Positions 8,531-17,600 of a DNA stretch of 64,000 bases are shown here, piece by piece. The translations under genes and the position numbers were made by a program. The first letter of the stretch is position 1, and every line of letters starts with the position of its first letter. Where the stretch lies: assembly GCA_964432885.1 (NCBI GenBank), contig CAYSPG010000002.1, positions 62,001 to 126,000 on the forward strand, given 5' to 3'. Below the pieces are notes generated by a model. That model was given only the letters and a program-made list of their open reading frames with translations. It was not told the origin of the DNA and did not search any database. Source of the DNA: CAYSPG01 sp964432885 (GTDB taxonomy: Bacteria; Bacteroidota; Bacteroidia; AKYH767-A; OLB10).

Positions 8531-9859
8531 ATGCATAAAATTTTAGTAGTTGATGACGAGCCTGATTTGGAAAAACTGATAACGCAGGTATTTCGCCCCA
8601 ATATTCGCGAAGGAAGCATGGCATTTGATTTTGCCGAAAATGGCGCTGTGGCATTGGAAAAACTACTTGCCGACAGCGAAATAAACATTATGCTTACCGA
8701 CATTAACATGCCTGTGATGGATGGGCTAACGCTGCTTACAAAAACAAAAGAGCATAATATTTTTTTAAAAACGCTGGTAATATCAGCATATGGCGACATG
8801 CAAAACGTGCGAAAAGCTATGAACAGCGGTGCGTTTGATTTTATCGTAAAACCTTTTGACTTTACCGATTTAAAAGCAACCGTATTAAAAGCAGTAAACG
8901 AAATTGAAATTTTAAAACAAGGCATAGAAGCCAAAACAAATCTTGATAAAGCACTTATAGAAAAAGCCGAAGCGCAGCAGCAAGCCTTGGTTGCATTACA
9001 GGAAAAAGAAAAACTTATCCTTAATCAAAACGAAATGCTTGAGTTACAAGTGGCACAGCGCACAGCTGAAGTAATAAGTCAAAAAGAAGTAATAGAAATT
9101 AAAAATAAAGAAATACTTGACAGCATAACTTACGCAAAGCGAATACAGGAAGCCATTTTGCCTCCTGAAAAGTTTGTAAAATCACTGCTGGCCGAAAGTT
9201 TTGTGTTATACATACCCAAGGATATTGTGGCCGGTGATTTTTACTGGATTGAAACTGTCCATGATAAAATTTTAGTTGCTGCTGCCGATTGCACCGGGCA
9301 TGGGGTATCAGGAGCGTTGATGAGTATGCTTGGCGTATCGCTGTTAAACCAGATAGTTAACGAAAAGGGAACCACACAACCTGCTGAAATCTTAAACAAA
9401 CTTCATACTGCCGTTATTACAGCATTAAAACAATCACAAAATGATACGCATGACGGGATGGACATTGCACTGTGTAGTTTTGATTTTAAAAATAAGGAGG
9501 TAACATTTGCAGGTGCCAACCGCCCTCTGTGGATTTTACGCAATAACGAACGTATAGTAATTGCGCCTGATAAAATGCCAATTGGAGGGTTGCAGATTGA
9601 AAACAGGCAACCTTATGCAAGCAATACTATTGCAGTACAAAAAAATGATTTTGTGTATTTGTTTACCGATGGATATGCCGACCAGTTTGGTGGTGAACAC
9701 AACAAAAAACTGATGACAAAAAACTTTAACGAAATGCTTATTTCAATTGAAGATAAAACAATGGACGAACAAAAATCCTTTTTAAAATCCTATTTTGATA
9801 CCTGGAAAGGAAGCAATGAGCAGGTGGATGATGTGCTGGTGCTGGGGATAAAAGTCTAA
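8531..9859 (+). CDS. Response regulator with SpoIIE (PP2C) phosphatase output (RsbU-like)
   Basis: 442 residues. The N-terminal receiver domain (about 1-125) has the acidic pair D8/D9, the phosphoacceptor D57 in MLTDINMP and K107 in FIVKPFD. A long charged coiled coil follows (about 130-205), then a SpoIIE phosphatase domain (to 442) with AGDFYW, DCTGHGVSGALMSM, GMDIALC, GANRPLW, TDGYADQFGG and a terminal VDDVLVLGI. It is a soluble version of the two preceding membrane phosphatases and would be switched by phosphorylation of the receiver. No histidine kinase is adjacent in this operon. Starts 11 nt after copy 2. Confidence 0.9.
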   Translation: MHKILVVDDEPDLEKLITQVFRPNIREGSMAFDFAENGAVALEKLLADSEINIMLTDINMPVMDGLTLLTKTKEHNIFLKTLVISAYGDMQNVRKAMNSGAFDFIVKPFDFTDLKATVLKAVNEIEILKQGIEAKTNLDKALIEKAEAQQQALVALQEKEKLILNQNEMLELQVAQRTAEVISQKEVIEIKNKEILDSITYAKRIQEAILPPEKFVKSLLAESFVLYIPKDIVAGDFYWIETVHDKILVAAADCTGHGVSGALMSMLGVSLLNQIVNEKGTTQPAEILNKLHTAVITALKQSQNDTHDGMDIALCSFDFKNKEVTFAGANRPLWILRNNERIVIAPDKMPIGGLQIENRQPYASNTIAVQKNDFVYLFTDGYADQFGGEHNKKLMTKNFNEMLISIEDKTMDEQKSFLKSYFDTWKGSNEQVDDVLVLGIKV

Positions 9860-9931
9860 CGGTACATAAAAACCACCTTCTATTTCTTTTTTTAGCTTTA
9901 AGCACTTCACGCAAAAAAAAACAACACGAAC

Positions 9932-10534
9932 ATGAAAATCAAAGACACTCTAAAAGTAATAGCAGCCTTGATGCTGGCAGCAGGCATGGTAGTATCTGGA
10001 TGTAAAAAGAAAAGCGATGACGATGATGATGGCACAACCCCCAACCCAAACGACACCTGCGGAACTCCTTTAATGACCTTTATGGCTGATGGGCATGTAT
10101 TAACATACGACTTTACTTACTTAGGCACTACAGTTACCATGACACACACCATTGCCACCAATGGTACTGACGGGCAATTTAAAACCACACTTACATCGTC
10201 ACTGGTTAACGGCACAGTTTATTCAAAAGAATGTGGCGGGTGGCTGTACCGCGCAAGCACAGATGCGCTGGTAAGCACCAACAAGTACCGCAAATCATCC
10301 ACTGTGGTGGGCGATACATGGACATTTGCCGAAGGCAGCACAAGTGCAGTGTATAATGTACTGGCAAAAAACCAAAGTGTTACCACGCCTGCCGGAACAT
10401 TTGTATGCGATAAAATTTCGTATGCACAAAGCGGCACCATAAATGTAGATACCATTTGGTTTAACAATGCTGTGGGCGATGTTAAATACAGTGGCACACT
10501 GATTGACTATACGCTTAAAACAATAAACTTTTAA
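9932..10534 (+). CDS. Hypothetical lipoprotein
   Basis: 200 residues. The N-terminus is a lipoprotein signal (MKIKDTLKVIAALMLAAG followed by MVVSGC), with lipidation Cys24 and then a Lys/Ser/Asp-rich linker KKKSDDDDDG. The mature part is beta-rich with many Thr and two further cysteines; I do not recognise the family. It stands alone after the phosphatase genes, 72 nt downstream, with a near-consensus -7 box (TAGCTTTA) just upstream, and is followed by a hairpin terminator. The acidic run after the Cys may act as an outer-membrane export signal, as in surface lipoproteins of Bacteroidota (inference). Confidence 0.7.
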   Translation: MKIKDTLKVIAALMLAAGMVVSGCKKKSDDDDDGTTPNPNDTCGTPLMTFMADGHVLTYDFTYLGTTVTMTHTIATNGTDGQFKTTLTSSLVNGTVYSKECGGWLYRASTDALVSTNKYRKSSTVVGDTWTFAEGSTSAVYNVLAKNQSVTTPAGTFVCDKISYAQSGTINVDTIWFNNAVGDVKYSGTLIDYTLKTINF

Positions 10535-10554
10535 TAGCGTTGGGAGTTTAATAA

Positions 10555-10600
10555 AGTTTTGGGGTTGAAGGTTCATGTTAACAACTCCAACCCCAAAACT
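10555..10600. terminator. Hairpin between convergent genes
   Basis: A 13-bp perfect inverted repeat (10555-10567 and 10588-10600, AGTTTTGGGGTTG) with a 20-nt loop lies between the lipoprotein gene and the convergent HD-domain gene. The A/T ends of the stem suggest it works for both directions. Confidence 0.6.
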
Positions 10601-10620
10601 GTTTCAAACCCTTTTGCTAA

Positions 10621-11199
10621 TTACACCTCGTCCTTCAAACGTCTAAGCACCTCCGCTTTTTTTGCTTCTCTTTTTTTCTGAGCAGATTTGGTGTAATACC
10701 TATGCGATTGCAAAAACTGAATTTGGAGCCTTTGCCATTCCTCATCCGATTTTATTTTACCCAGCTTTTTTAATTCCTTATAAAGGCGTTTGCTTATTTT
10801 ATCATAATCATCGCGGCCCAGGTAATCCAAATCGGCATCGCACATAATTTTTTCGAGCCGTGTAAAAGGCTGCGCACCGTATTTTGTTTTCATTATAATG
10901 TCGCAAATAATCTGAATTTGAATAGAAGAATATCCAAACTGTGGCAGCGTGTGCCTCGCAATCATGCATCCTTCCTCCTCATGATTTTTATACACATTAA
11001 TAAAGCCACAGTCATGAAAAAGTGCTGCTGTTAACAGCATGGTTAATTCCAACTCATCGGAAATTCCTTCCTGGCGGGCTAGTTCAGCGGCTGCATTAAG
11101 CACATCAAATGTGTGGTCGTAACTGTGATAATAAAGTTGTTCGGGTAATTTTGTTTTCAATAGTTCCGAAACAAAATCCTTTGCTTTTTCAAATTGCAT
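10621..11199 (-). CDS. HD-domain phosphohydrolase
   Basis: 192 residues from the ATG at 11199; an upstream TTG at 11223 is less likely. The metal-binding pattern of HD hydrolases is seen: H29 (SYDHT), H62-D63 (ALFHDCGF), H73 (KNHEEEG) and D121 (CDADLDYLG). Members of this family hydrolyse phosphomonoesters or phosphodiesters, including nucleotides and cyclic nucleotides, but the substrate here is not given by the sequence. The C-terminus is a basic helical tail (about 155-192). The gene is convergent with the lipoprotein gene and divergent from the cNMP-binding kinase at 11331. A role in cyclic nucleotide turnover is possible but not shown. Confidence 0.75.
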   Translation of the reverse strand: MQFEKAKDFVSELLKTKLPEQLYYHSYDHTFDVLNAAAELARQEGISDELELTMLLTAALFHDCGFINVYKNHEEEGCMIARHTLPQFGYSSIQIQIICDIIMKTKYGAQPFTRLEKIMCDADLDYLGRDDYDKISKRLYKELKKLGKIKSDEEWQRLQIQFLQSHRYYTKSAQKKREAKKAEVLRRLKDEV

Positions 11200-11330
11200 G
11201 AGGTAAATAAAAAGTGATGTCAAATATATTTAAAAAGCATGTAAAAAAAATACAACTGGCAATAAAGCAGGCTACTTTATTCAATCCCAATTAAACTTTA
11301 GCCTATATTTACCTCGTAATTGCAAATGCA

Positions 11331-12641
11331 ATGGCTAACCAACCTGACAAGGAAACACTTTTAAAGTTTTTGAGTAACGTTTCGTTATTTACCAAAGCCG
11401 ATAAGGCAGTATTGCTACAGTTATCTGAAAAAATATTGTTTGAAGAGTTTGCCCCTGGAACCACCGTAATTACCAAAGGCGAAATGGGTGAAACGATGTA
11501 TCTTATTTTTTCAGGAAAAGTTAAAGTACATGATGGTGAGCATACCGTGGCACAACTTAATGCAGGCGCTTTTGTGGGCGAACTTTCATTGCTTGACAGT
11601 GAGCCGCGTTCTATGTCTGTTACCACTCTTGAGCCATCGCTGATGGGTACCATATCGCGCAACGATTTTTATAAAGTGTTAAACCAGTTCCCTGAAATTA
11701 CCAAAGATATTATAGCTGTTTTAAACAAACGCCTGCGCGGACAAAATGAAGTGCTGATAAAAGAATTTCGCACCCGCGAAGAACAGTTAACTAACCTGGT
11801 AAACCAGCGCACCCACGAACTGCAACAAAAAAATGCTGAACTGGAACAAGCGATGGAAAACTTAAAAAAATCACAGCAGCAACTCATACAGTCCGAGAAG
11901 CTGGCTTCGCTTGGCCAGCTTACTGCCGGTATAGCCCATGAAATTAAAAACCCGCTAAACTTTGTAAATAATTTTTCGATACTCTCAACCGATTTGGTAA
12001 AAGAACTTAAACAACCAAACTCAGAAGACACACGCAACGAAATATTAACCGACCTTGAAGGCAACCTTACCCGCATTACCGAGCACGGTAAACGTGCCGA
12101 CAGCATTGTAAAAAACATGCTTGAACACAGTCGCACAGGCACTGGCGAAAAACAACCCACTGATATTAACAAATTATGTGACGAGTTTTTAAACCTTGCA
12201 TTTTACGGTGTACGCGCCAATCATCCTGAGTTTAATTGCGAGATGAAAAGAAACCTTGCTCCCGGCTTGCCGATGATAAACATAAAATCTCACGACATAA
12301 GCCGCGTGCTTATCAACCTTTTTAATAATTCGTTTTATGCCTTAATGGAGCGCGAAAAAGAATGCGTAAAAAGCGGATTGGTTTATAAACCGCAGGTAAG
12401 CCTTTCAACGCAGGCTGAGGGCAAGTTTATAGCCATTACTGTAAGAGATAACGGAAAAGGAATTCCAGACAAAGTGAAAGAGAAAATATTTCAACCTTTT
12501 TTTACCACCAAGCCTACTGGCCAGGGCACGGGCTTGGGCTTAAGCCTTAGCTTTGATATTGTTCACTCACATGGTGGCGAAATTACTGTTGACTCGGCAG
12601 AAAATGAGTTTACTCAATTTGTGGTAAAACTACCTTTATAA
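11331..12641 (+). CDS. Cyclic-nucleotide-binding sensor histidine kinase
   Basis: 436 residues with no membrane segment. Residues about 12-135 form a cNMP-binding domain (CRP/PKA-type) with the phosphate-binding cassette FVGELSLLDSEPRSMSV at 81-97, keeping Glu84 and Arg93, which contact the cyclic phosphate and ribose in this family. A coiled coil (about 145-190) leads to a histidine kinase core with phosphoacceptor H203 in GIAHEIKNPLNF, an N-box LINLFNNSFYAL and G-boxes DNGKGIP and GTGLGLSLS. It is therefore probably a cytosolic kinase controlled by cAMP or cGMP. It is tail-to-tail with a class III cyclase (17 nt apart), the likely source of its ligand. No response regulator is adjacent. Confidence 0.9.
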   Translation: MANQPDKETLLKFLSNVSLFTKADKAVLLQLSEKILFEEFAPGTTVITKGEMGETMYLIFSGKVKVHDGEHTVAQLNAGAFVGELSLLDSEPRSMSVTTLEPSLMGTISRNDFYKVLNQFPEITKDIIAVLNKRLRGQNEVLIKEFRTREEQLTNLVNQRTHELQQKNAELEQAMENLKKSQQQLIQSEKLASLGQLTAGIAHEIKNPLNFVNNFSILSTDLVKELKQPNSEDTRNEILTDLEGNLTRITEHGKRADSIVKNMLEHSRTGTGEKQPTDINKLCDEFLNLAFYGVRANHPEFNCEMKRNLAPGLPMINIKSHDISRVLINLFNNSFYALMEREKECVKSGLVYKPQVSLSTQAEGKFIAITVRDNGKGIPDKVKEKIFQPFFTTKPTGQGTGLGLSLSFDIVHSHGGEITVDSAENEFTQFVVKLPL

Positions 12642-12658
12642 AATATTGTTACAGGATA

Positions 12659-14545
12659 TTAAGTAACAAAGTACATATCAATCTCTCCTTTATTTTTTGC
12701 CTTTACTTTTCCTCGATACTGGCAGGTAAATTTATCTTTCACTAACTCATACGTGGCACCACTTATATTTACTTTTCCTATTTCACCGCTTGATTCCATG
12801 CGCGAGGCAGTATTTACCGTATCGCCCCAAATATCGTAAGCAAATTTTTTGGTACCCACCACACCTGCTACCACCGGACCGGTATGTATTCCCAATCGCA
12901 ATTCAAAAAAAGGTAGGCCTTTTGCTTGGCGCTCCTTTTTGTTTGCTTCAATAAACTGTTGCATTTCAAGTCCGGCTTTTACTACATCAACAGGGTGTGT
13001 ATTATTTTTTACAGGCAAACCACCAGCACACATGTATGCATCGCCTATAGTTTTTATTTTTTCGATTTGATACTTAGAAACTATTTTGTCAAACTCGCTG
13101 TAGCAGTGATTTATTTCTGCTACCAATTCTTCGGGCGAGAGCTTTTCTGATGCCTGCGTAAAATTTTTAAAGTCAGTAAATAAAACCGATACCGATTCGA
13201 AACTTTTGGTTTGGGCGCTTCCTGTTGCTTTTAATTCTTCGGCTGTTTCTTCGGGAAGAATATTCAACAACAATTCGTCACTGCGTTTCTTCTCTTTGCT
13301 AATACGCATGCGCTGTTTTAAAAACACTCCTGCAAAAAGCAACACTATAATAAATCCGCCAATAAAACTGTTGCGCACAATTTTTTGCCTGCTGATTTCC
13401 TTTTGCTGCAGGTTAATTTCTCCCTGCTTTTTCGAAATTTCAAAATCAAACAAAAGAGTTCCTAATTTTTTATCGGTATCAATATTATACAGTGTGTCTT
13501 TAATTGAAAGCAACAAGGTTTGATACTTAAATGCCTTGCCAAAATCCTTTACCGAAGCATACGCTTTTGATAATCCATCGTATGATTTTTTTAACTCAAG
13601 ATTTGCGCCAATCGAATTGGCAATAGACTCAGCCAGCAAGTACGTTGCTATAGCCGCTTCTGCGTCACCTTTTGCCTTGTATGTATCAGCCATTCCCAGC
13701 AGCGATTTAACCATTCCCAGTTTAGCATCTGTTTTTTCGGCAATGCCAAAAGCTTGCTTTTGTAAATCCAGCGCTTTATCAAGCTCGTTACGCTGCATAT
13801 ACACCTGCCCCATCAGGTTTAATGTATAGGGAGCGCTTTCGGTGCCCTCAAATGCTTTTAACGATTTTTCTAAATTAACAAGCGCAAGCGAATCATTTCC
13901 TTTTTTTAAATATATCTCCCCTAGATTTTCTGAAATGGTACCTAGTGCATCAATGTCATCAATCGCCAGAGCAATGCTGGCTGCATTTTCGTAATAATTT
14001 ATGGCTTTATCATAGGTGCCTGTTTTTTCACCGTATATGGTACCAATGTTTAGCTGCACAGTCATTATCCTTACCGAGTCTTTTATTTCCTCGGCAAGTT
14101 TTAAAGCTTCAAGATAAAGCTCAAGCGCTTTTTGGTCATTGGCCTGGTCGCGGTAAATGACACCTAAATTGCTTAGCATATTGGCAATGCCCTTTTTATC
14201 GCCCATGCTTTCAAATACTTTTTTCGACTGCTCCCAATCTTGCATAGCATCCACGTATTTTCCCTGCCCGTAATACCCAATACCGCTTGCCTTTAATGCG
14301 TTTGCCTTCCCACGAGCATATCCAGCAGACTCTGCAAGTTCACTTGCCTGGTGGCAAATTTTTATTCCTTCATCCGGATTGGTATTAAAATAACTCCTGC
14401 CCAATACTATCATAGCCTCTACTTTGCTGCTGTCGTTGGTTAACGAAGCAACTATTTTTTTTAGGCTATCTGTTTCTTGGGTTTGAGAAAAACCAATACC
14501 TGTAAAAGAAGATAAAAAAAATAAGAGTGTAATTTTTAGGCGCAT
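12659..14545 (-). CDS. TPR-sensor class III adenylate cyclase
   Basis: 628 residues. A signal peptide (ending near GFSQ) is followed by an array of TPR-type helical repeats (about 30-350), a short coiled coil, one membrane helix (about 390-410) and a cytoplasmic class III cyclase domain (about 448-628). Catalytic residues are intact: metal-binding Asp in VLFTDFKNF and TIGDAYM, the adenine-selecting Lys in IEKIKTIGD and Asp in YDIWGDTVN, and the transition-state Asn/Arg in VNTASRMES. These point to ATP rather than GTP as substrate. The periplasmic TPR domain presumably senses a protein or peptide. Convergent with the cNMP-binding kinase. Confidence 0.9.
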   Translation of the reverse strand: MRLKITLLFFLSSFTGIGFSQTQETDSLKKIVASLTNDSSKVEAMIVLGRSYFNTNPDEGIKICHQASELAESAGYARGKANALKASGIGYYGQGKYVDAMQDWEQSKKVFESMGDKKGIANMLSNLGVIYRDQANDQKALELYLEALKLAEEIKDSVRIMTVQLNIGTIYGEKTGTYDKAINYYENAASIALAIDDIDALGTISENLGEIYLKKGNDSLALVNLEKSLKAFEGTESAPYTLNLMGQVYMQRNELDKALDLQKQAFGIAEKTDAKLGMVKSLLGMADTYKAKGDAEAAIATYLLAESIANSIGANLELKKSYDGLSKAYASVKDFGKAFKYQTLLLSIKDTLYNIDTDKKLGTLLFDFEISKKQGEINLQQKEISRQKIVRNSFIGGFIIVLLFAGVFLKQRMRISKEKKRSDELLLNILPEETAEELKATGSAQTKSFESVSVLFTDFKNFTQASEKLSPEELVAEINHCYSEFDKIVSKYQIEKIKTIGDAYMCAGGLPVKNNTHPVDVVKAGLEMQQFIEANKKERQAKGLPFFELRLGIHTGPVVAGVVGTKKFAYDIWGDTVNTASRMESSGEIGKVNISGATYELVKDKFTCQYRGKVKAKNKGEIDMYFVT

Positions 14546-14564
14546 AAATGCTTAACAAACTTTA

Positions 14565-14572
14565 CAAACTTA
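14565..14572 (-). promoter_or_regulatory. -7 box of the adenylate cyclase gene
   Basis: Minus-strand TAAGTTTG matches TAnnTTTG, 19 nt before the ATG at 14545. The leader would be short, about 13 nt. Confidence 0.4.
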
Positions 14573-14585
14573 AAGAAATATAAAA

Positions 14586-14618
14586 AACAAAGCCACCGTT
14601 TGTTGCGGTGGCTTTGTT
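14586..14618 (-). terminator. Rho-independent terminator of the giant secreted protein gene
   Basis: A perfect 13-bp stem (14586-14598 with 14606-14618, AACAAAGCCACCG) and a 7-nt loop, followed on the minus strand by a T-rich run, 14 nt after the stop codon of the gene ending at 14632. Confidence 0.8.
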
Positions 14619-14631
14619 AAGCTTAAACATT

Positions 14632-17600
14632 TTATTGTTTTACAAACCTTTTAGTTTGCAATTCTGTGCCTTGCTTTTCTATTCTGATAAAATAAATTCC
14701 GGGAGGTAGCTTCTCTAAATCTATCTCACTTACATTTTCTCCCTCCTGAGATTGGTATTTACTGCAAAGCTGTGCTTTTCCCAAAACATCCATCACTTTA
14801 AATTCAAAGCTTTCGTTTTCCAGTGCATTAAATTTAACATGCAATTGACCAAGGGAAGGATTGGGATAAACCAAAATTTTATCCGAAGTAATTTCTCCTT
14901 TTTCGGTAACACGGCAGCTTAAGCTAACAGCCACAGCAAGTGTGCTTGCCACTGATGAGCTGCAACTGTTTTTGGCCACAACACTTAATGTAGCTGATGA
15001 TGTTGTTGCCGTAGTGTATTTTACAGATGATGATGCAGATGTAGTTGAGCCATTAAATGTTGCTCCACCTGTAATAGTCCATTTATAAGACGATGCTCCT
15101 GTTACTGATGATATAGAGTATGGAACTGCCGTTTGTGTTTTGCAAACCGATGCTGAGCCAGTAATTGTTCCTGGCTGCGGAGGTGCGGATGAAACATCAA
15201 GCGTTGTGTATGCGCTTGAGTTGCATGCGCAGTTTGCTTTTACTTTTACAATGCCTGTGGTTGTAAAACTACTTCCGTAACATACAGTAATGGAAGTTCC
15301 GCTATTGCTTGTAATGCTTGAGCCTGATGGAACCACCCAACTGTATGATGTTGCTCCGGGCACTGCAGCAATGGTATAAACTTTTCCGGCAGCGTTGCAC
15401 AAGTTGTTTATTGATCCACTGATGGCGCCTGGTGCTGCAATGTTTGCAGTGCCAATGGTTGCCGATAACGTTTTTGTACATCCTTTGCTATCTGTAATTT
15501 TAACAGAATAACTTCCTGCTGCTTTATTTGAAATTGTTTGTGATGTTAAATTTCCGGGTGTCCACAAATAAGTGAAAGCCGGTGTTCCGCCCGAAGGAGT
15601 TACTGTGGCGCTTCCATTGGCCTGATTGCAGGTTGCAGGTGTTGTTGAAGTAGTTCCGCTTAATTGTGTTGGCACAACAATGGTTGCTGATGTTGTTGCA
15701 GTACACCCTTTGCTATCGGTTACTGTATAAGTATAAGTTCCTGCACCAAGATTTGTTATAGCAGTTGCATTGTATGTATATACTGGTGTTCCTCCTGTTG
15801 CAATGCGAGCTACACTTCCTGTTTGACCGTAGCAATTGGGTTGAGTTGGTGTGGCAGTAATTACAAGTTGAGATGGTGCAGCACTGATAGTTGCACTTGT
15901 TGTTGCTGTGCATCCATTACCATCTGTAACTATATAATTATAGGTTCCTGCTCCAAGCCCTGAAGTTGCTGCACCGCTGTAAGAAAGAACTCCTGTTCCT
16001 CCGCTTCCGGTTAACACAACACTTCCTGTTTGTCCAAAGCAATTTGGTTGTGTTGGAGTTGCAGTTAAAGTAAGCAATGCGGGTTGAGTAAACACACCGT
16101 TTGCATACTGAATAAAATAATTGGGAGGAGGAATAAGCGTTACCCCACCTGGAACAATCTGATAAACGCCACCCGCAGGAGTTCCAGATACCGTTTGGTT
16201 TCCATTCATAACAGCGTATGTTGGACCCGATGCAATTACACTTGCTGTATTATCCTGGTAATTAAATCCACTAATGGTAGAAGAAAATAGGGGAAGGCTA
16301 TTGCACAACGGACTTTGATTATTTGCAGTTACAAATAATGTATCAGGATTTATTGTCAGAGTTCCTGCCACATAAGTAATATCAAAATTATTTGTAAGGA
16401 ATGCTCCCGGCACAATAAAGTGAGTACCTGCATTGGTGCCTGTAATTAAGTTAAGCGAATAAAAATTATATAACGTGTCATTAACCGGAGCGTTGTAATC
16501 ATCTTCGTCAACAATTACAGCAATGTCTGCACCACCCGCTGATGAGGTGCTGTTTACAACAGTTGAACCATTTACCAATCCTCGTTGGTTTACAGTTGCT
16601 GTTCCGTTTACAAGTCCACGTTGGTTTACCAATCCTCTTTGGTTTGCAAGTGGTCCGGCACTAAAGAGTGTTGCATTTAATGAATCATCCTGGTATCCAA
16701 ATAATGCTGCCAAGGCAACATCAACAATTTTTGTTGTATCATAAACAGGTACATTGTTAACCAATCCACGTTGATTTACCAAACCTCGTTGGTTTACCAA
16801 GCCTCGTTGGCTTACTATAAAAGTTAAATTGGTTAAATCAGAATTTACCAGTCCGCGCTGATTAACTAGTGTTTGGTCATCAATCAAACCAACTTCTTCA
16901 ACCAATTGAGCAGTGTGTGCTGATTGTAGCGCTGATAAAAATGCAGCTTGTTCAGCAGGAGCAATGTTGGTTTGGTCGTAAGCATAGTTCATATCCAACT
17001 CTAATCCATCAATTATATCGCCATAGGTATAGGTTGCATTGGCTGCAGTAATTGTCAACGGCATTTTGTTAATGGAAAGTAATCCATCATTAAATGTGTA
17101 AGTATATAACTCCTGCAAGCCAACATCCGAAACATTTGCATCAGGATGAATAAAATAAATACCTGCATTGCTTGTGCTGGTTGCCGGAGTGGAATAAGTA
17201 ATAGTAGATAAACCTAAATCAGCAAGTGTTAAACCAAATGCTGATGGGTCTTGTCCGTCAACTGTAACAACAGATGTAAATGTTGGCAATGCTTCACCGT
17301 ATTTTTTTGTTTTGTTCTCAGCAGTAATTACCACATTCTTTTTTATTGGAGAAAAGAAATAAAGCGTATCAGAATTTCCACCATCATTATTATTTGGAGT
17401 GATGGGTGGAGTGTAAATATAGATGGGAGGATTACCAAAGAAAGGTGGAATGGTAACTGAGAGTTGACTTCCGTTAATAAATGTTGTTGGCAACGTATCG
17501 TTACGGAAAATTACAACGGATTGTGTGGTGAGAAAATTTCCGTTCACGGTTAAGAATATAGTTACTAAACCTGGTGTTGTAGTTGTATCATACGTTATCG

